Source of the DNA: Flagellimonas sp. 389
GTDB taxonomy: Bacteria; Bacteroidota; Bacteroidia; Flavobacteriales; Flavobacteriaceae
Reading direction: 5' to 3'
NCBI RefSeq assembly: GCF_018449435.1
Contig: NZ_JAHCMU010000004.1
Location: 62,001 to 126,000 of the forward strand
DNA: 64,000 nt
This document shows, piece after piece, positions 25,581 to 35,545 of the stretch. Position 1 is the first letter of the stretch. Every line of letters begins with the position of its first letter. The notes under the pieces are model-generated. The model did no database searches and had not been told where the DNA came from. It saw only the letters and a list, made by a program, of their open reading frames with translations. Both the position numbers and the translations under genes were made by a program.

Positions 25581-26657
25581 TTATTCAGGATTGTTTCCTA
25601 AAAAGATAGCTGGCCAATCTTCACCACCTTCTCTTGTAAGAACGACAGTTCCCGTATCTCCGAGAGAGTTTGAAAAGCTAATGGTCATTTCTGCACCGGC
25701 AACACTTGTAATTGTATATCCATACGTGAAATCTGTGTCTTCATCGTCATCATTTGGAACCACTACGCTATTCTTCAGATAAACTTCACCATCAGGATTT
25801 AAGCTAATACAATCCCATATGATAGTTACATCTTCACCAGTTGCTGGGCCTCTACCAGGATAACAACTTTCAAACTGGCCAAAGCTCATATCTGAAGAAG
25901 TGTATTCACCAGATATTGGACTTCCATCACCACCAGCAACCTGTTCCCAAGTAACATCTCCTGCAACAACTGTTCCTGCAGTACAAGCAACAGGTACGTC
26001 CTCTCCTGGAGGTAATTGGCCAGGTGCAGATGTAAGAATAGTGGTTACGTAAGAGTGCGTGCCGGATAAATCATCTGTTATGGAACAAGCAATTACAGGA
26101 AAGTACTCGAACGGTGCTGAGAAATAAGCACCACCGCTTACAGGACCTCCAACATCAGCATTGGTATAGGTTTCACCATTTGTCAATGCCAATACCAAAC
26201 GAAACTCAAAACGATCTTTACCTACAACCATTGATTCATCTATACCAGTGGCAGCAATCAATTCATCTGCAGTATAGGAGATAGTTGCTATTGGAAGTGA
26301 GCGTTCACCATCGGTAAAGTCACTGGCGGCTAATGTTTGAAGTAACACTTCTGTAGTTGACATGTCGTCGCCGTTATCAGAATTGTCATCAAAATTCACA
26401 TAAACCTCAACACTTTCAAGAAGGTCTCCCCCCTCTTCGTCTTGTTCTTCCAAATCAATCGTATAAGATGAGCCACTTTCGAATAGGTTGGTATCAAAAT
26501 TGTAGACCAAATTGTTAGTCTCATCTATGGTTCTTATAACTGCTCCGGTACCTACCTGTGCTAGAATCTCGTCAACGACTTTTTCGTCATCATCACAAGC
26601 AAATAGGGTAGCGAGTGCCAAACCTAAAATTGCAATTTTATTATTATATGTTTTCAT
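25581..26657 (-). CDS. lipoprotein, third gene of the SusCD operon
   Basis: 358 residues from the ATG at 26657; a frame start at 26672 would add five residues ahead of the signal and is less likely. The lipobox LFAC (Cys near 21) is followed by an acidic stretch and beta-sandwich-like repeats. The C-terminus contains Gly/Asp-rich segments. No enzyme motif is seen. It follows susD by 20 bases and is probably a surface-exposed ligand-binding accessory (SusE/F-like position), although I cannot show homology to SusE/F. Confidence 0.8.
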   Translation of the reverse strand: MKTYNNKIAILGLALATLFACDDDEKVVDEILAQVGTGAVIRTIDETNNLVYNFDTNLFESGSSYTIDLEEQDEEGGDLLESVEVYVNFDDNSDNGDDMSTTEVLLQTLAASDFTDGERSLPIATISYTADELIAATGIDESMVVGKDRFEFRLVLALTNGETYTNADVGGPVSGGAYFSAPFEYFPVIACSITDDLSGTHSYVTTILTSAPGQLPPGEDVPVACTAGTVVAGDVTWEQVAGGDGSPISGEYTSSDMSFGQFESCYPGRGPATGEDVTIIWDCISLNPDGEVYLKNSVVVPNDDDEDTDFTYGYTITSVAGAEMTISFSNSLGDTGTVVLTREGGEDWPAIFLGNNPE

Positions 26658-26677
26658 ATTTCTGTATATCAAGATTA

Positions 26678-28396
26678 TTAGTTTGCAGGTGGAAATTCAG
26701 GAAAGTCTCCATTGGTATCCCAAAAAACTTTAACGGTTTGGTTGGGTTTTGGATCCTGGGAGGAATTGTTGTTTACAAAATCAGCTGGATAATTCAGTGA
26801 CCTGATGAACGCTCCTGGGTCTGGCTCAAAGTTTGGCTGTAGAGTAGTTGGATAACCGGTTCTTCTATAGTAATTATATCCATCTATACCATTCCCAAAC
26901 AGTGCTACAAAATATTGCTCCGCTACAAGATCCCATTTGTCATCATCGTCAGTTTTACTGTCAAATTCCGAGTCAATCTGATTTACAAAATTTGTAACGT
27001 CAGCGTCCGAAGCAGCAAATGAGTTATCTGCTCCGCTATCCAAAGAACCAAAAGCTCTTACTTTGGTCATCGATTTTTGAATACCATCTAACATAAAGGC
27101 CTTACCAGCATCTATATTTGAAAGCATTGCATCCTCTGCTTTCCAGAAATCTACCCAAGAGGCCAATAGGATAGGGGTAACACCAGCGCCACCGCCTCCT
27201 GAACCTACGGATAATCCATTAAAGCTACTGTCATCAAATTTACCTCCCGAGGGGTAAACACCATATACCGTTCTAAGAAAACCATCTGGCGGGATACCCG
27301 CATTTTGTCCGTGATCTCTGCCCCAATACCCATTAGGAAGAAAACAGAAAGGAAAACCACCATCTATGTAATGTGCTGGAACAGGTTCTAAGGAACAAGC
27401 CAAAGTTTCTTCATTTGGAGGAGCCTCTGCACCCGGGGTAGCTGAATTTTGACGATAGAAATAGTAGCGAATTCTTGGGTCATCACTTTGGTTCATATAG
27501 TCTAGTAGCCAGTTAGGTAGATAATCTGCACCTCCCGAAGGTGTGTAGTTGTCCGCATATCTTGGATGTCTTGCATCTGGCTGAACAGGATTTGTCCCCC
27601 ATTGAAACTCAAAATCTTCCGAGCCATCTGCTGCATCTATATAGTCTCCCGAAGCAACAATTGCATCAAAACTTGCAATGGCCGTAGGATCTACCAATCG
27701 TCTTTGCAAATGAATTTTCATTTTCAACGTATTGGCCGCCTTGATCCAGTTGTCCCAATCACCGTTATAATAAAAATCATTGGCAGGCTCATTAGGAGCA
27801 TCAAGACCAAAATTTACGATAGCATCATCTAAGAGTGCCAGGGCTGCATCATAAATGCTAGAACCTGGATCAACATTAGGATTAAGTATAGGTGTCTCAG
27901 CATTTCCTTGAAGCGCCTCTGAATAAGGAACGTCACCAAAAAAGTCTACCAGAGTTACAATGGTGTAAGCTTCAATAACCTCTCCTATGCCAATGTGATA
28001 GAAAAGATCGCCTTCGATAGCTGCAGGCGTCATTGCTCTTATATCTGCTAAAATACCGTTAAACTCAAGACCACTGTCCAAAGATGAATTCGCATCTGCC
28101 TGAAAGGCTATTTGCCACTCTGTATTAAGCTGATTTGGGTTGTAGTTGGTTACGTTTTGGTAGTTACGTCCGTTCATGTAACCGATTCGAATCAAATCCG
28201 CCCCATTTTGCCCCATTAATTCTGTAAATGTTGCAAAATCTACCTGAATGGAGTTCAAAAATAAATCTGGACTCGATTGATCTGGTCGCAGTTGATTTGG
28301 ATTTTCCGTTAGATCTAGTTCTATAGTCTCGCAGGAAGTCATTAATAATACTCCTGAAAACAACACTAAACCTAGATATTTATATATGTTTTTCAT
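26678..28396 (-). CDS. SusD/RagB-family nutrient-binding outer-membrane lipoprotein
   Basis: 572 residues, with the lipobox LLMTSCE at the N-terminus (Cys near 22). It belongs to the SusD-like_2 group: a helical TPR-like scaffold with FHIGIGEVIEAYTIVTLVDFFGDVPYSEALQG-type core, the FYYNGDWDNWIKAANTLKMKIHLQR segment and a C-terminal GYNYYRRTGYPTTLQPN motif. SusD proteins form the lid on a SusC barrel and capture oligosaccharides or peptides outside the cell. The gene lies 27 bases after susC. Either of two ATGs two codons apart is possible. Confidence 0.95.
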   Translation of the reverse strand: MKNIYKYLGLVLFSGVLLMTSCETIELDLTENPNQLRPDQSSPDLFLNSIQVDFATFTELMGQNGADLIRIGYMNGRNYQNVTNYNPNQLNTEWQIAFQADANSSLDSGLEFNGILADIRAMTPAAIEGDLFYHIGIGEVIEAYTIVTLVDFFGDVPYSEALQGNAETPILNPNVDPGSSIYDAALALLDDAIVNFGLDAPNEPANDFYYNGDWDNWIKAANTLKMKIHLQRRLVDPTAIASFDAIVASGDYIDAADGSEDFEFQWGTNPVQPDARHPRYADNYTPSGGADYLPNWLLDYMNQSDDPRIRYYFYRQNSATPGAEAPPNEETLACSLEPVPAHYIDGGFPFCFLPNGYWGRDHGQNAGIPPDGFLRTVYGVYPSGGKFDDSSFNGLSVGSGGGGAGVTPILLASWVDFWKAEDAMLSNIDAGKAFMLDGIQKSMTKVRAFGSLDSGADNSFAASDADVTNFVNQIDSEFDSKTDDDDKWDLVAEQYFVALFGNGIDGYNYYRRTGYPTTLQPNFEPDPGAFIRSLNYPADFVNNNSSQDPKPNQTVKVFWDTNGDFPEFPPAN

Positions 28397-28423
28397 CGTC
28401 ATAATTTTTTACTGTTGTTTTAC

Positions 28424-31400
28424 TTAAAAGGTAGCTTTTATACTTAAACCATATCTTCTACCACTTGGACCTGCCAAGTAATCAAAACCTCTACCATTAC
28501 CAACACCCAAACCAGCTTGGTTAGGGTCAAAGTTAGTTCCATCGGGAACATTTAAGGCTTTGTAAAATAAATTTTGACCAGATACCGTAAAGCTCACCGC
28601 TCCAAATGGAGTTTTGTCCAATAATTTTGAAGGTATGGAATAGCCCAAGGAAATTTCTTGTAAGCGAATCACCGTACCATCATATATTCCCAATTCATCT
28701 GGCCCGAACAATACGTTGTTAAAATAAAATGTAGAATTGTTGATTTGCTTTGTATTCACGCTACCATCCGATTCTTGAACACCTGGCAAAATAAAGGTGT
28801 TGATACGGTCAACTGTATCTGTTGTTAAACCTCTACCCAATAATGTAGATACTGTTCTTGAATAGATGTCACCACCTTGCGTATAATTCAATAAGAAAGA
28901 AAAATTGAAGTTTTTATAGGAGAGGTTATTGTTGACGTTCAATATCCAATCTGGATTAGGATCTCCAATTACAAATTGTCCTTGTTCAATGACATAATCT
29001 CCACCACTATCCACTAAAAACTCACCTGCTTCATTCCTTGCAATTCTATTTCCAACAATGACACCCAACTGTTCTCCTTCAATGGCGGCGTTACCTAAGC
29101 TATTTAAGGTACTAGCTCCAGCATATACAATGATGTCTGTATCCTGTCCTAAATCATCTACAACTGCATTATTGGTTGTAAAGTTTCCGTTTACAGACCA
29201 GTTAACGCCGTCAGAGTCGTTTCTGAAGACATCCACGCCTAAATCTATCTCTAATCCATCTCCACTAATCTGTCCGACATTGGTTTGTTGAGCATAAAAT
29301 CCTGTAGAAGGGTCAAGAGGTCGTTGGACAATCAAGTCCGTAGTAGTTCTATTGTAATATGAAGCCTCTAACGAAACTCTATTATTAAAGAAACGTGATT
29401 CTATACCTACTTCAAATTCGGTAAGTAATTCTGGCTGTAAATCAGGATTTCCTAGAAGATCTCCAACAGAGTTTGTTACAACGTCGTTTCCGCCATTTTG
29501 GAAGAACTGAGTGTTGATGTTCAAAACAGAAACTGTAGGATATCCCGTTGGGAAATTGGCAGAAGTACCATAACCAGCTCTAAATTTTAAATAGTTAAGT
29601 CCTTTCTCACTTTTAAGTCCATCTATAACTGTGGTCGGTATAAAAGATAAACTCGCACTAGGATAAAAAGCTGATCTGTTTTCGGTAATCAAATTTGAAA
29701 CCCAGTCATTTCTTGCAGCTAGTGTTAAATAGACCCAACGATCGTAATCAATATCAGCTTGGGCAAAAACACCTGCAATATTTCGTTCTTGGAAAGACTG
29801 AATTTCATTTTGATTTGCAAAGTTTACATGTCTAAGTACGTTGAATACTTGTTGTCCATTACTGGCAACACCGGTTTGATCAAAAACCTCTCTTCTAGAA
29901 GTAAGACCGGCGTTAAAGGTCAATCCCATCTTATCAGAAAGGTCATAGTCACCATTCAAAATTAAATCATGGTTCTGTATGGTGTTGGTATTGTTCCAAG
30001 TTTGGTAAATACCACTAACCAAGGCAGCATCTTCTTGTCCACGACCACCTTTATTCTGAAAGTTGGTGTTGTTTTCACTATAAACGTCTAGACCAAAACG
30101 ATACAGGATATTAAGGTTGTCATTAATGTTATAAGTAATCGATGACTGTCCAAACACTCTATTTACATTTTGTCGAAAACCTGAATTGGCTACCGTCCAA
30201 AGTGGATGCTGGATACTATTATTCTGTCTGTAGTAGGTACTAGAACCATCTATAGGGTTTTGAAAAGGTAAACCTTGGATGTCTACACTTCGTGGTGTAA
30301 AGAACAATTCGCCAAAAATTGATGAACCTGTTCCAGTTGCACCGTTACCTTCACTGGCCGCAACTGGAGGTGATCTAAAATTAGTGTTAGAGAAGTTAAG
30401 TGTGCCCGCTACTGTAAATTTATTCGATAGAATTGCTCTACCACCTACACCTAAAGTATACCTCTTAAGATTATTGCCAGGAGTAAATCCTGTATCGTCC
30501 AAATGTCCAAAGTTGGCATTGTAAGAAACTTTTCCATCTTCAGAAGAACCTCGTACGTTGACAGAATTACTTGTAACTGCACCTGTTCTAAAGAAATTTT
30601 TCACACTATCGTAAGGTCTCCAATCATAACGAGCCCCGGCAAATTCCGGAAACGCTGCTGGAATACCTGTTGCACTTGCAGCTGTGGAATAAGGGTGTGC
30701 TAAGGTTCCATTTTCATCAAAACCTACATTTGGTCTAGAATCTATACCATTGCCCCAACCTGCTACACCATCTCTTTCGAAACCTGGTCCCCAGTTACTG
30801 AAGAACCAGCCAAAAGCTTGGTCAAAACCGTTACCAAATTCATCTTGGTAATCTGGTAAGGAAGCAATTTCGTTAAAGAATAGAGAAGAATTGACTGTTA
30901 TCTCCGTTTTCTTTGCAGCTCCGGTAGAAGCACCATTTTTGGTAGTAATTAAGATTACACCATTACGACCTTGTGTACCGTATAGGGTAGCAGCGGCTAA
31001 TCCTTTAAGGATATTTACACTTTCGATGTTGTTTGGATCTAAATCCAAAAATCTACTTGAGCCCGAGTTACCATTCAGGAAATCATCGCCAGCTGCACCT
31101 GTAGCAGCTCCTGAAGAATTCGTCTCACTTGAAAAAGGAACCCCATCTACAATAAATAATGGTTGATTACTTCCACTAAAAGAACTAAAACCTCTAATAA
31201 CGATATTTGTTCCTGATCCAGAAAGACCACTTTGCTGAGTGATATTAAGACCAGATGCTTTACCTGTCAAAACCCTACCTACATCACCTTCTGGACGTTG
31301 TTCAAGTTCTTCACTGGCAACTTCAGAAACTGCATATCCCAATGCTTGCTTCTCACGTTTGATACCTTGGGCGGTTACAATAACCTCCTCAAGCGCTTGG

Positions 31401-31696
31401 GCATCCTCGGACATTTGTACGCTAATCGTACTGCCTGCACCAATCGTTCGTCTTGCTTCTTTTTGCCCTATATAAGTAAAAAGAAGTGTTTGACCTGTAC
31501 TGGCCATGATAGAATAATTTCCATCAAAATCTGTTTGGGTACCATTGGTGGTGCCTTCAACGACAATGTTAACCCCAGGTAACGGTAAGCCATCGGCATC
31601 TGTAACCGTACCTGAAATCGTCTTGTCTTGTGCAAAGGTTACCTGCACAACAAACGCCAACAATAGCGTTAACAATCCATTAAGTTTTGTTCTCAT
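28424..31696 (-). CDS. SusC/RagA-family TonB-dependent outer-membrane transporter
   Basis: 1090 residues from the ATG at 31696; a longer frame begins at 31732 but the signal peptide (ending TFAQ) fits the shorter start. A carboxypeptidase-regulatory-like domain (ISGTVTDADGLPLPGVNIVVEG) is followed by the TonB-box region, the plug (LYGTQGRNGVILITTKNG) and a C-terminal beta barrel ending in YGLSIKATF with the terminal Phe. It imports a large substrate in a TonB-driven way together with the SusD lipoprotein. No glycoside hydrolase lies nearby, so a peptide or other substrate is as likely as a glycan. Confidence 0.96.
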   Translation of the reverse strand: MRTKLNGLLTLLLAFVVQVTFAQDKTISGTVTDADGLPLPGVNIVVEGTTNGTQTDFDGNYSIMASTGQTLLFTYIGQKEARRTIGAGSTISVQMSEDAQALEEVIVTAQGIKREKQALGYAVSEVASEELEQRPEGDVGRVLTGKASGLNITQQSGLSGSGTNIVIRGFSSFSGSNQPLFIVDGVPFSSETNSSGAATGAAGDDFLNGNSGSSRFLDLDPNNIESVNILKGLAAATLYGTQGRNGVILITTKNGASTGAAKKTEITVNSSLFFNEIASLPDYQDEFGNGFDQAFGWFFSNWGPGFERDGVAGWGNGIDSRPNVGFDENGTLAHPYSTAASATGIPAAFPEFAGARYDWRPYDSVKNFFRTGAVTSNSVNVRGSSEDGKVSYNANFGHLDDTGFTPGNNLKRYTLGVGGRAILSNKFTVAGTLNFSNTNFRSPPVAASEGNGATGTGSSIFGELFFTPRSVDIQGLPFQNPIDGSSTYYRQNNSIQHPLWTVANSGFRQNVNRVFGQSSITYNINDNLNILYRFGLDVYSENNTNFQNKGGRGQEDAALVSGIYQTWNNTNTIQNHDLILNGDYDLSDKMGLTFNAGLTSRREVFDQTGVASNGQQVFNVLRHVNFANQNEIQSFQERNIAGVFAQADIDYDRWVYLTLAARNDWVSNLITENRSAFYPSASLSFIPTTVIDGLKSEKGLNYLKFRAGYGTSANFPTGYPTVSVLNINTQFFQNGGNDVVTNSVGDLLGNPDLQPELLTEFEVGIESRFFNNRVSLEASYYNRTTTDLIVQRPLDPSTGFYAQQTNVGQISGDGLEIDLGVDVFRNDSDGVNWSVNGNFTTNNAVVDDLGQDTDIIVYAGASTLNSLGNAAIEGEQLGVIVGNRIARNEAGEFLVDSGGDYVIEQGQFVIGDPNPDWILNVNNNLSYKNFNFSFLLNYTQGGDIYSRTVSTLLGRGLTTDTVDRINTFILPGVQESDGSVNTKQINNSTFYFNNVLFGPDELGIYDGTVIRLQEISLGYSIPSKLLDKTPFGAVSFTVSGQNLFYKALNVPDGTNFDPNQAGLGVGNGRGFDYLAGPSGRRYGLSIKATF

Positions 31697-32159
31697 TTTT
31701 AAATTATTTGAATTAGCTGGGTCTAAAATCACAATTTCATGTTAATAATCCAAACTAATGTCATTAATTTTTTAAGAAATTTTTAGTAAATGCATTTTAA
31801 TCAAAATCAGATTTCATTTTTGAAGACTATTTGGTCAAGACTATAAATATTTAAGGATATGGCAAAAAGCTTGTTATTTTGCTAAATGTTGAGATATGGA
31901 TTTCACATAATATTTAGGAATGTTTTTATGTATCTTTTTCTTAAAAATTTAACAACTTTCGCTTTTTTGGTGTTTTATTAAAAACAATGTCATTTTATAC
32001 CTTAATAGTAGAGGTTTGTTTTGAATGAAGTTTATCTTTTTTAGGGTTCGAATGCTTGCAAAAGTTTTAAATCAACTATTCCATAACAATTATTATCGTC
32101 TAAAAATCTAGGCGATTTTCACTTTTTTTTAAATGAAGATAAAATTAATCTTAAGAGAT
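31697..32159. other. long divergent intergenic region between susC and the str operon
   Basis: About 460 AT-rich bases with no gene. A near-consensus -7 site for susC (TTAGTTTG on the minus strand, 31753-31760) is one mismatch off. A hairpin at 32095-32116 followed by a T-rich tract to 32130 looks like a plus-strand terminator although no plus-strand gene precedes it. I see nothing else. Confidence 0.45.
32095..32130 (+). terminator. terminator-like hairpin upstream of the rpsL promoter
   Basis: Stem ATCGTCTA (32095-32102) pairs with TAGGCGAT (32109-32116), including one G-U, around a 6-base loop, and is followed by TTTCACTTTTTTTT. It may insulate the ribosomal promoter or end an unannotated short transcript. 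Confidence 0.45.
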
Positions 32160-32189
32160 TTGAATTATTCCGAAATATCACTACATTTG
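32160..32189 (+). promoter_or_regulatory. promoter of the str operon (rpsL)
   Basis: TTG (32160-32162), a 19-base spacer and TACATTTG (32182-32189) match the Bacteroidota promoter consensus exactly. Transcription should start near 32195. A hairpin with stem CCCTC/GAGGG (32193-32197 and 32203-32207) then lies at the extreme 5' end of the message, 25 bases before the rpsL ATG. Confidence 0.75.
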
Positions 32190-32234
32190 CAGCCCTCAAA
32201 AAGAGGGTTGTTTACATTTTTAATAGAAATTTTA

Positions 32235-32609
32235 ATGCCAACAATTTCACAATTAGTACGAAAAGGAAGAGTCACAATTACCAAGAAGAGTAAATCGGCT
32301 GCTTTGGATTCGTGTCCTCAAAGACGAGGGGTATGTACGCGTGTTTATACGACTACACCAAAAAAACCAAACTCTGCAATGCGTAAAGTTGCAAGGGTAA
32401 GGTTAACAAATGGTAAGGAAGTCAACGCATATATCCCTGGTGAAGGTCACAACCTCCAAGAGCACTCGATAGTATTGGTTAGAGGTGGTAGAGTAAAGGA
32501 TTTGCCAGGAGTTAGATATCATATCGTCCGTGGCGCATTGGATACCGCAGGTGTTGCAGGTAGAACACAGCGTAGATCTAAATACGGTGCAAAACGTCCT
32601 AAAAAATAA
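32235..32609 (+). CDS. rpsL: 30S ribosomal protein S12
   Basis: 124 residues from the ATG at 32235, the standard length; the longer open frame upstream contains the promoter and is not coding. S12 sits at the decoding centre. [10 protein letters not shown] and [13 protein letters not shown] keep the lysines corresponding to E. coli K42/K43 and K87, the wild-type state at the usual streptomycin-resistance positions. It is the first gene of the ribosomal cluster and precedes rpsG by 6 bases. Confidence 0.99.
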   Translation: MPTISQLVRKGRVTITKKSKSAALDSCPQRRGVCTRVYTTTPKKPNSAMRKVARVRLTNGKEVNAYIPGEGHNLQEHSIVLVRGGRVKDLPGVRYHIVRGALDTAGVAGRTQRRSKYGAKRPKK

Positions 32610-32615
32610 GAAGAG

Positions 32616-33092
32616 ATGAGAAAAAGACAGGCGAAGAAAAGACCATTGTTGCCAGATCCAAGATTTAACGATCAGTTGGTAACGCGTTTCGTGAACATGA
32701 TGATGTGGGATGGTAAGAAATCAGTTGCTTTCAAAGTTTTTTATGATGCAATTGATATCGTTGAAGAAAAAAATACCGACGAGGAAAAAACCGCTTTGGA
32801 GTTGTGGAAAGATGCACTTTCCAATGTAATGCCACATGTTGAAGTAAGAAGTAGAAGAGTTGGTGGTGCTACATTTCAAATCCCAATGCAAATCCGTCCA
32901 GATAGAAAGATATCTACAGCAATGAAATGGTTGATTAGCTATGCTAGAAAGCGTAACGAAAAATCCATGGCGCAAAAATTGGCCGCAGAAGTTTTGGCTG
33001 CTGCAAAAGAAGAAGGTGCGGCGGTTAAGAAAAGAGTAGATACTCACAAGATGGCGGAAGCCAATAAAGCATTCTCTCACTTTAGATTCTAG
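32616..33092 (+). CDS. rpsG: 30S ribosomal protein S7
   Basis: 158 residues. S7 nucleates assembly of the 30S head and contacts tRNA in the E site. It begins [19 protein letters not shown] and contains the conserved [21 protein letters not shown] beta-hairpin region and the [16 protein letters not shown] helix. It follows rpsL by 6 bases and precedes fusA by 8. Confidence 0.99.
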   Translation: MRKRQAKKRPLLPDPRFNDQLVTRFVNMMMWDGKKSVAFKVFYDAIDIVEEKNTDEEKTALELWKDALSNVMPHVEVRSRRVGGATFQIPMQIRPDRKISTAMKWLISYARKRNEKSMAQKLAAEVLAAAKEEGAAVKKRVDTHKMAEANKAFSHFRF

Positions 33093-33100
33093 TTGGTAAA

Positions 33101-35227
33101 ATGTCAAGAGATTTAAAATTTACAAGGAATATAGGTATTGCAGCGCATATTGATGCTGGAAAAACCACGACTACAGAGCGTATTCTTTTTTATACCGGTG
33201 TAAGTCACAAAATAGGTGAAGTACATGATGGCGCTGCCACTATGGACTGGATGGAGCAGGAGCAGGAGCGTGGTATTACCATTACCTCTGCCGCAACTAC
33301 TTGTACATGGGAATTTCCTATAGAAAATGGAAAGCCGACAGAAGATACAAAAGGATACCACTTTAATATAATAGATACTCCCGGACACGTTGATTTTACC
33401 GTAGAGGTGAATCGTTCACTACGTGTATTGGATGGATTGGTCTTCTTGTTCAGTGCTGTTGATGGTGTTGAACCACAATCAGAAACAAACTGGAGGCTGG
33501 CTGATAACTATAAAGTTCCACGTATTGGTTTCGTGAATAAAATGGACCGTCAAGGATCTAATTTCTTAATGGTTTGTAATCAGGTGAAAACAATGCTTGG
33601 TTCTAATGCAGTTCCAATTGTATTGCCGATAGGGGACGAGGCCGATTTTAGAGGAATTGTTGACTTGGCAAAAAACAGAGCTATTGTATGGCATGATGAG
33701 AATTTCGGTTCTACATTCGATGTTATCGATATCCCTGAAGAAATGAAGGCTGAAGTTAAGGAGTATAGAGCTGCCTTGATTGAAGCTGTTGCAGAATATG
33801 ATGAGGAGTTGATGGAAAAATTCTTCGAAGATGAAGATTCTATCACCGAAGAAGAAGTACATGCTGCACTTAGGGCTGCTGTTATGGATAGGGCTATCAT
33901 TCCTATGGTATGTGGTTCTTCATTCAAAAACAAAGGAGTTCAATTCTTATTGGATGCTGTTTGTCGTTACTTGCCATCTCCCGTAGATAAGGATGATATT
34001 GTAGGTACCGATCCAAATACTGGTAATGAGGTTACTAGAAAACCAGATCCAAAAGAGCCATTTTCAGCTTTGGCGTTTAAAATTGCTACGGATCCTTTTG
34101 TGGGCCGTTTGGCATTCTTTAGAGCATATTCTGGCCGTTTGGATGCAGGTTCTTATATATTGAATAACCGTTCAGGTAAAAAAGAACGTATTTCCCGTAT
34201 TTACCAAATGCATTCCAATAAGCAAAATGCTATTGATTACATTGAGGCTGGTGATATTGGTGCTGCTGTAGGATTTAAGGATATCAAAACTGGTGATACC
34301 ATGTCTGCGGAAAAACATCCAATTGTATTGGAAAGTATGGATTTCCCTGACCCTGTAATCGGTATTGCAGTTGAGCCCAAAACAAAAGCGGATGTGGATA
34401 AATTGGGGATGTCTTTGGCAAAATTGGCTGAAGAAGATCCTACATTCCAAGTAAAAACAGATGAAGCTTCCGGTCAGACTATTATTTCTGGTATGGGTGA
34501 GCTTCACTTAGATATTATTGTTGACCGTTTACGTCGCGAATTTAAAGTTGAAGTAAATCAAGGTCAACCTCAAGTGGAATACAAGGAAGCGATTACGCAA
34601 TCGGCCGATCATAGAGAAGTCTACAAGAAGCAGTCCGGTGGTCGTGGTAAGTTTGCGGATATCGTATTTACTATGGAGCCTGCAGGCGACGATGTAGTAG
34701 GATTGGAATTTGTGAACGTGATTAAAGGTGGTAATATTCCTAAAGAATATATCCCATCTGTAGAAAAAGGATTCAAGGAGGCTATGAAGAATGGTCCTTT
34801 GGCCGGATTTGAGATGGATAGTATGAAGGTTACTTTGAAGGATGGTTCTTTCCACCCAGTGGATTCGGATTCATTGTCCTTTGAGCTGGCTGCAAAAATG
34901 GGATACAAAGTTGCTGCAAAAGCTGCAAGATCTGTGTTGATGGAGCCTATCATGAAGATTGAGGTGTTAACACCTGAAGAAAACATGGGTGATATTGTTG
35001 GTGACCTTAACAGACGTAGAGGTACTATTAGCGATATGAGCGATAGAGCTGGTTCTAAAGTGGTTAAGGGTGAAGTGCCATTATCTGAAATGTTCGGTTA
35101 TGTTACATCATTAAGAACATTATCTTCCGGTAGGGCAACCTCAACCATGGAATTTTCACATTACGCGGAAACTCCAGCCAATATTGCAGAGGAAGTTATT
35201 AAATCAGTAAAAGGAGTAACCGCTTAA
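33101..35227 (+). CDS. fusA: elongation factor G
   Basis: 708-residue translocation GTPase. G1 is [14 protein letters not shown]3 is DTPGHVDF and G4 is NKMD, and switch I contains [11 protein letters not shown]. Domains II to V follow, with domain IV around [10 protein letters not shown] and the C-terminal domain [16 protein letters not shown]. It drives tRNA-mRNA translocation and, with RRF, ribosome recycling. In many bacteria tuf follows fusA; here rpsJ starts 12 bases later and no EF-Tu gene is in the window. Confidence 0.99.
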   Translation: MSRDLKFTRNIGIAAHIDAGKTTTTERILFYTGVSHKIGEVHDGAATMDWMEQEQERGITITSAATTCTWEFPIENGKPTEDTKGYHFNIIDTPGHVDFTVEVNRSLRVLDGLVFLFSAVDGVEPQSETNWRLADNYKVPRIGFVNKMDRQGSNFLMVCNQVKTMLGSNAVPIVLPIGDEADFRGIVDLAKNRAIVWHDENFGSTFDVIDIPEEMKAEVKEYRAALIEAVAEYDEELMEKFFEDEDSITEEEVHAALRAAVMDRAIIPMVCGSSFKNKGVQFLLDAVCRYLPSPVDKDDIVGTDPNTGNEVTRKPDPKEPFSALAFKIATDPFVGRLAFFRAYSGRLDAGSYILNNRSGKKERISRIYQMHSNKQNAIDYIEAGDIGAAVGFKDIKTGDTMSAEKHPIVLESMDFPDPVIGIAVEPKTKADVDKLGMSLAKLAEEDPTFQVKTDEASGQTIISGMGELHLDIIVDRLRREFKVEVNQGQPQVEYKEAITQSADHREVYKKQSGGRGKFADIVFTMEPAGDDVVGLEFVNVIKGGNIPKEYIPSVEKGFKEAMKNGPLAGFEMDSMKVTLKDGSFHPVDSDSLSFELAAKMGYKVAAKAARSVLMEPIMKIEVLTPEENMGDIVGDLNRRRGTISDMSDRAGSKVVKGEVPLSEMFGYVTSLRTLSSGRATSTMEFSHYAETPANIAEEVIKSVKGVTA

Positions 35228-35239
35228 TTTTTCAGCAAG

Positions 35240-35545
35240 ATGAGTCAAAAAATTAGAATAAAACTTAAATCTTACGATCACAATTTGGTGGATAAGTCTG
35301 CTGAGAAGATTGTAAAGACTGTTAAGACAACAGGTGCTGTGGTTACGGGTCCAATTCCACTGCCAACGCACAAGAAGATATTTACGGTTTTGCGTTCACC
35401 ACACGTGAACAAAAAATCAAGAGAGCAATTTCAATTGAGCTCCTACAAGAGATTATTGGATATTTATAGCTCTTCATCAAAAACCATTGATGCCCTTATG
35501 AAGCTAGAGCTTCCCAGTGGTGTTGAGGTTGAGATAAAAGTGTAA
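35240..35545 (+). CDS. rpsJ: 30S ribosomal protein S10
   Basis: 101 residues, with the conserved [21 protein letters not shown] start, [27 protein letters not shown] loop and a C-terminal strand. S10 (NusE) is also a subunit of antitermination complexes. It closes the str transcription unit. The next gene, rplC, lies 161 bases away behind a structured leader with a terminator, so S10 is separated from the rest of the S10 operon. Confidence 0.98.
   Translation: MSQKIRIKLKSYDHNLVDKSAEKIVKTVKTTGAVVTGPIPLPTHKKIFTVLRSPHVNKKSREQFQLSSYKRLLDIYSSSSKTIDALMKLELPSGVEVEIKV

Noticed and set aside
32133..32234. N-terminal extension of rpsL
   Set aside because: This stretch contains the promoter and 5' hairpin; S12 has its standard 124 residues from 32235.
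33113..35000. Several antisense open frames within fusA and other ribosomal genes
   Set aside because: They are shadows of highly biased coding sequence on the other strand, without start signals or recognisable domains.
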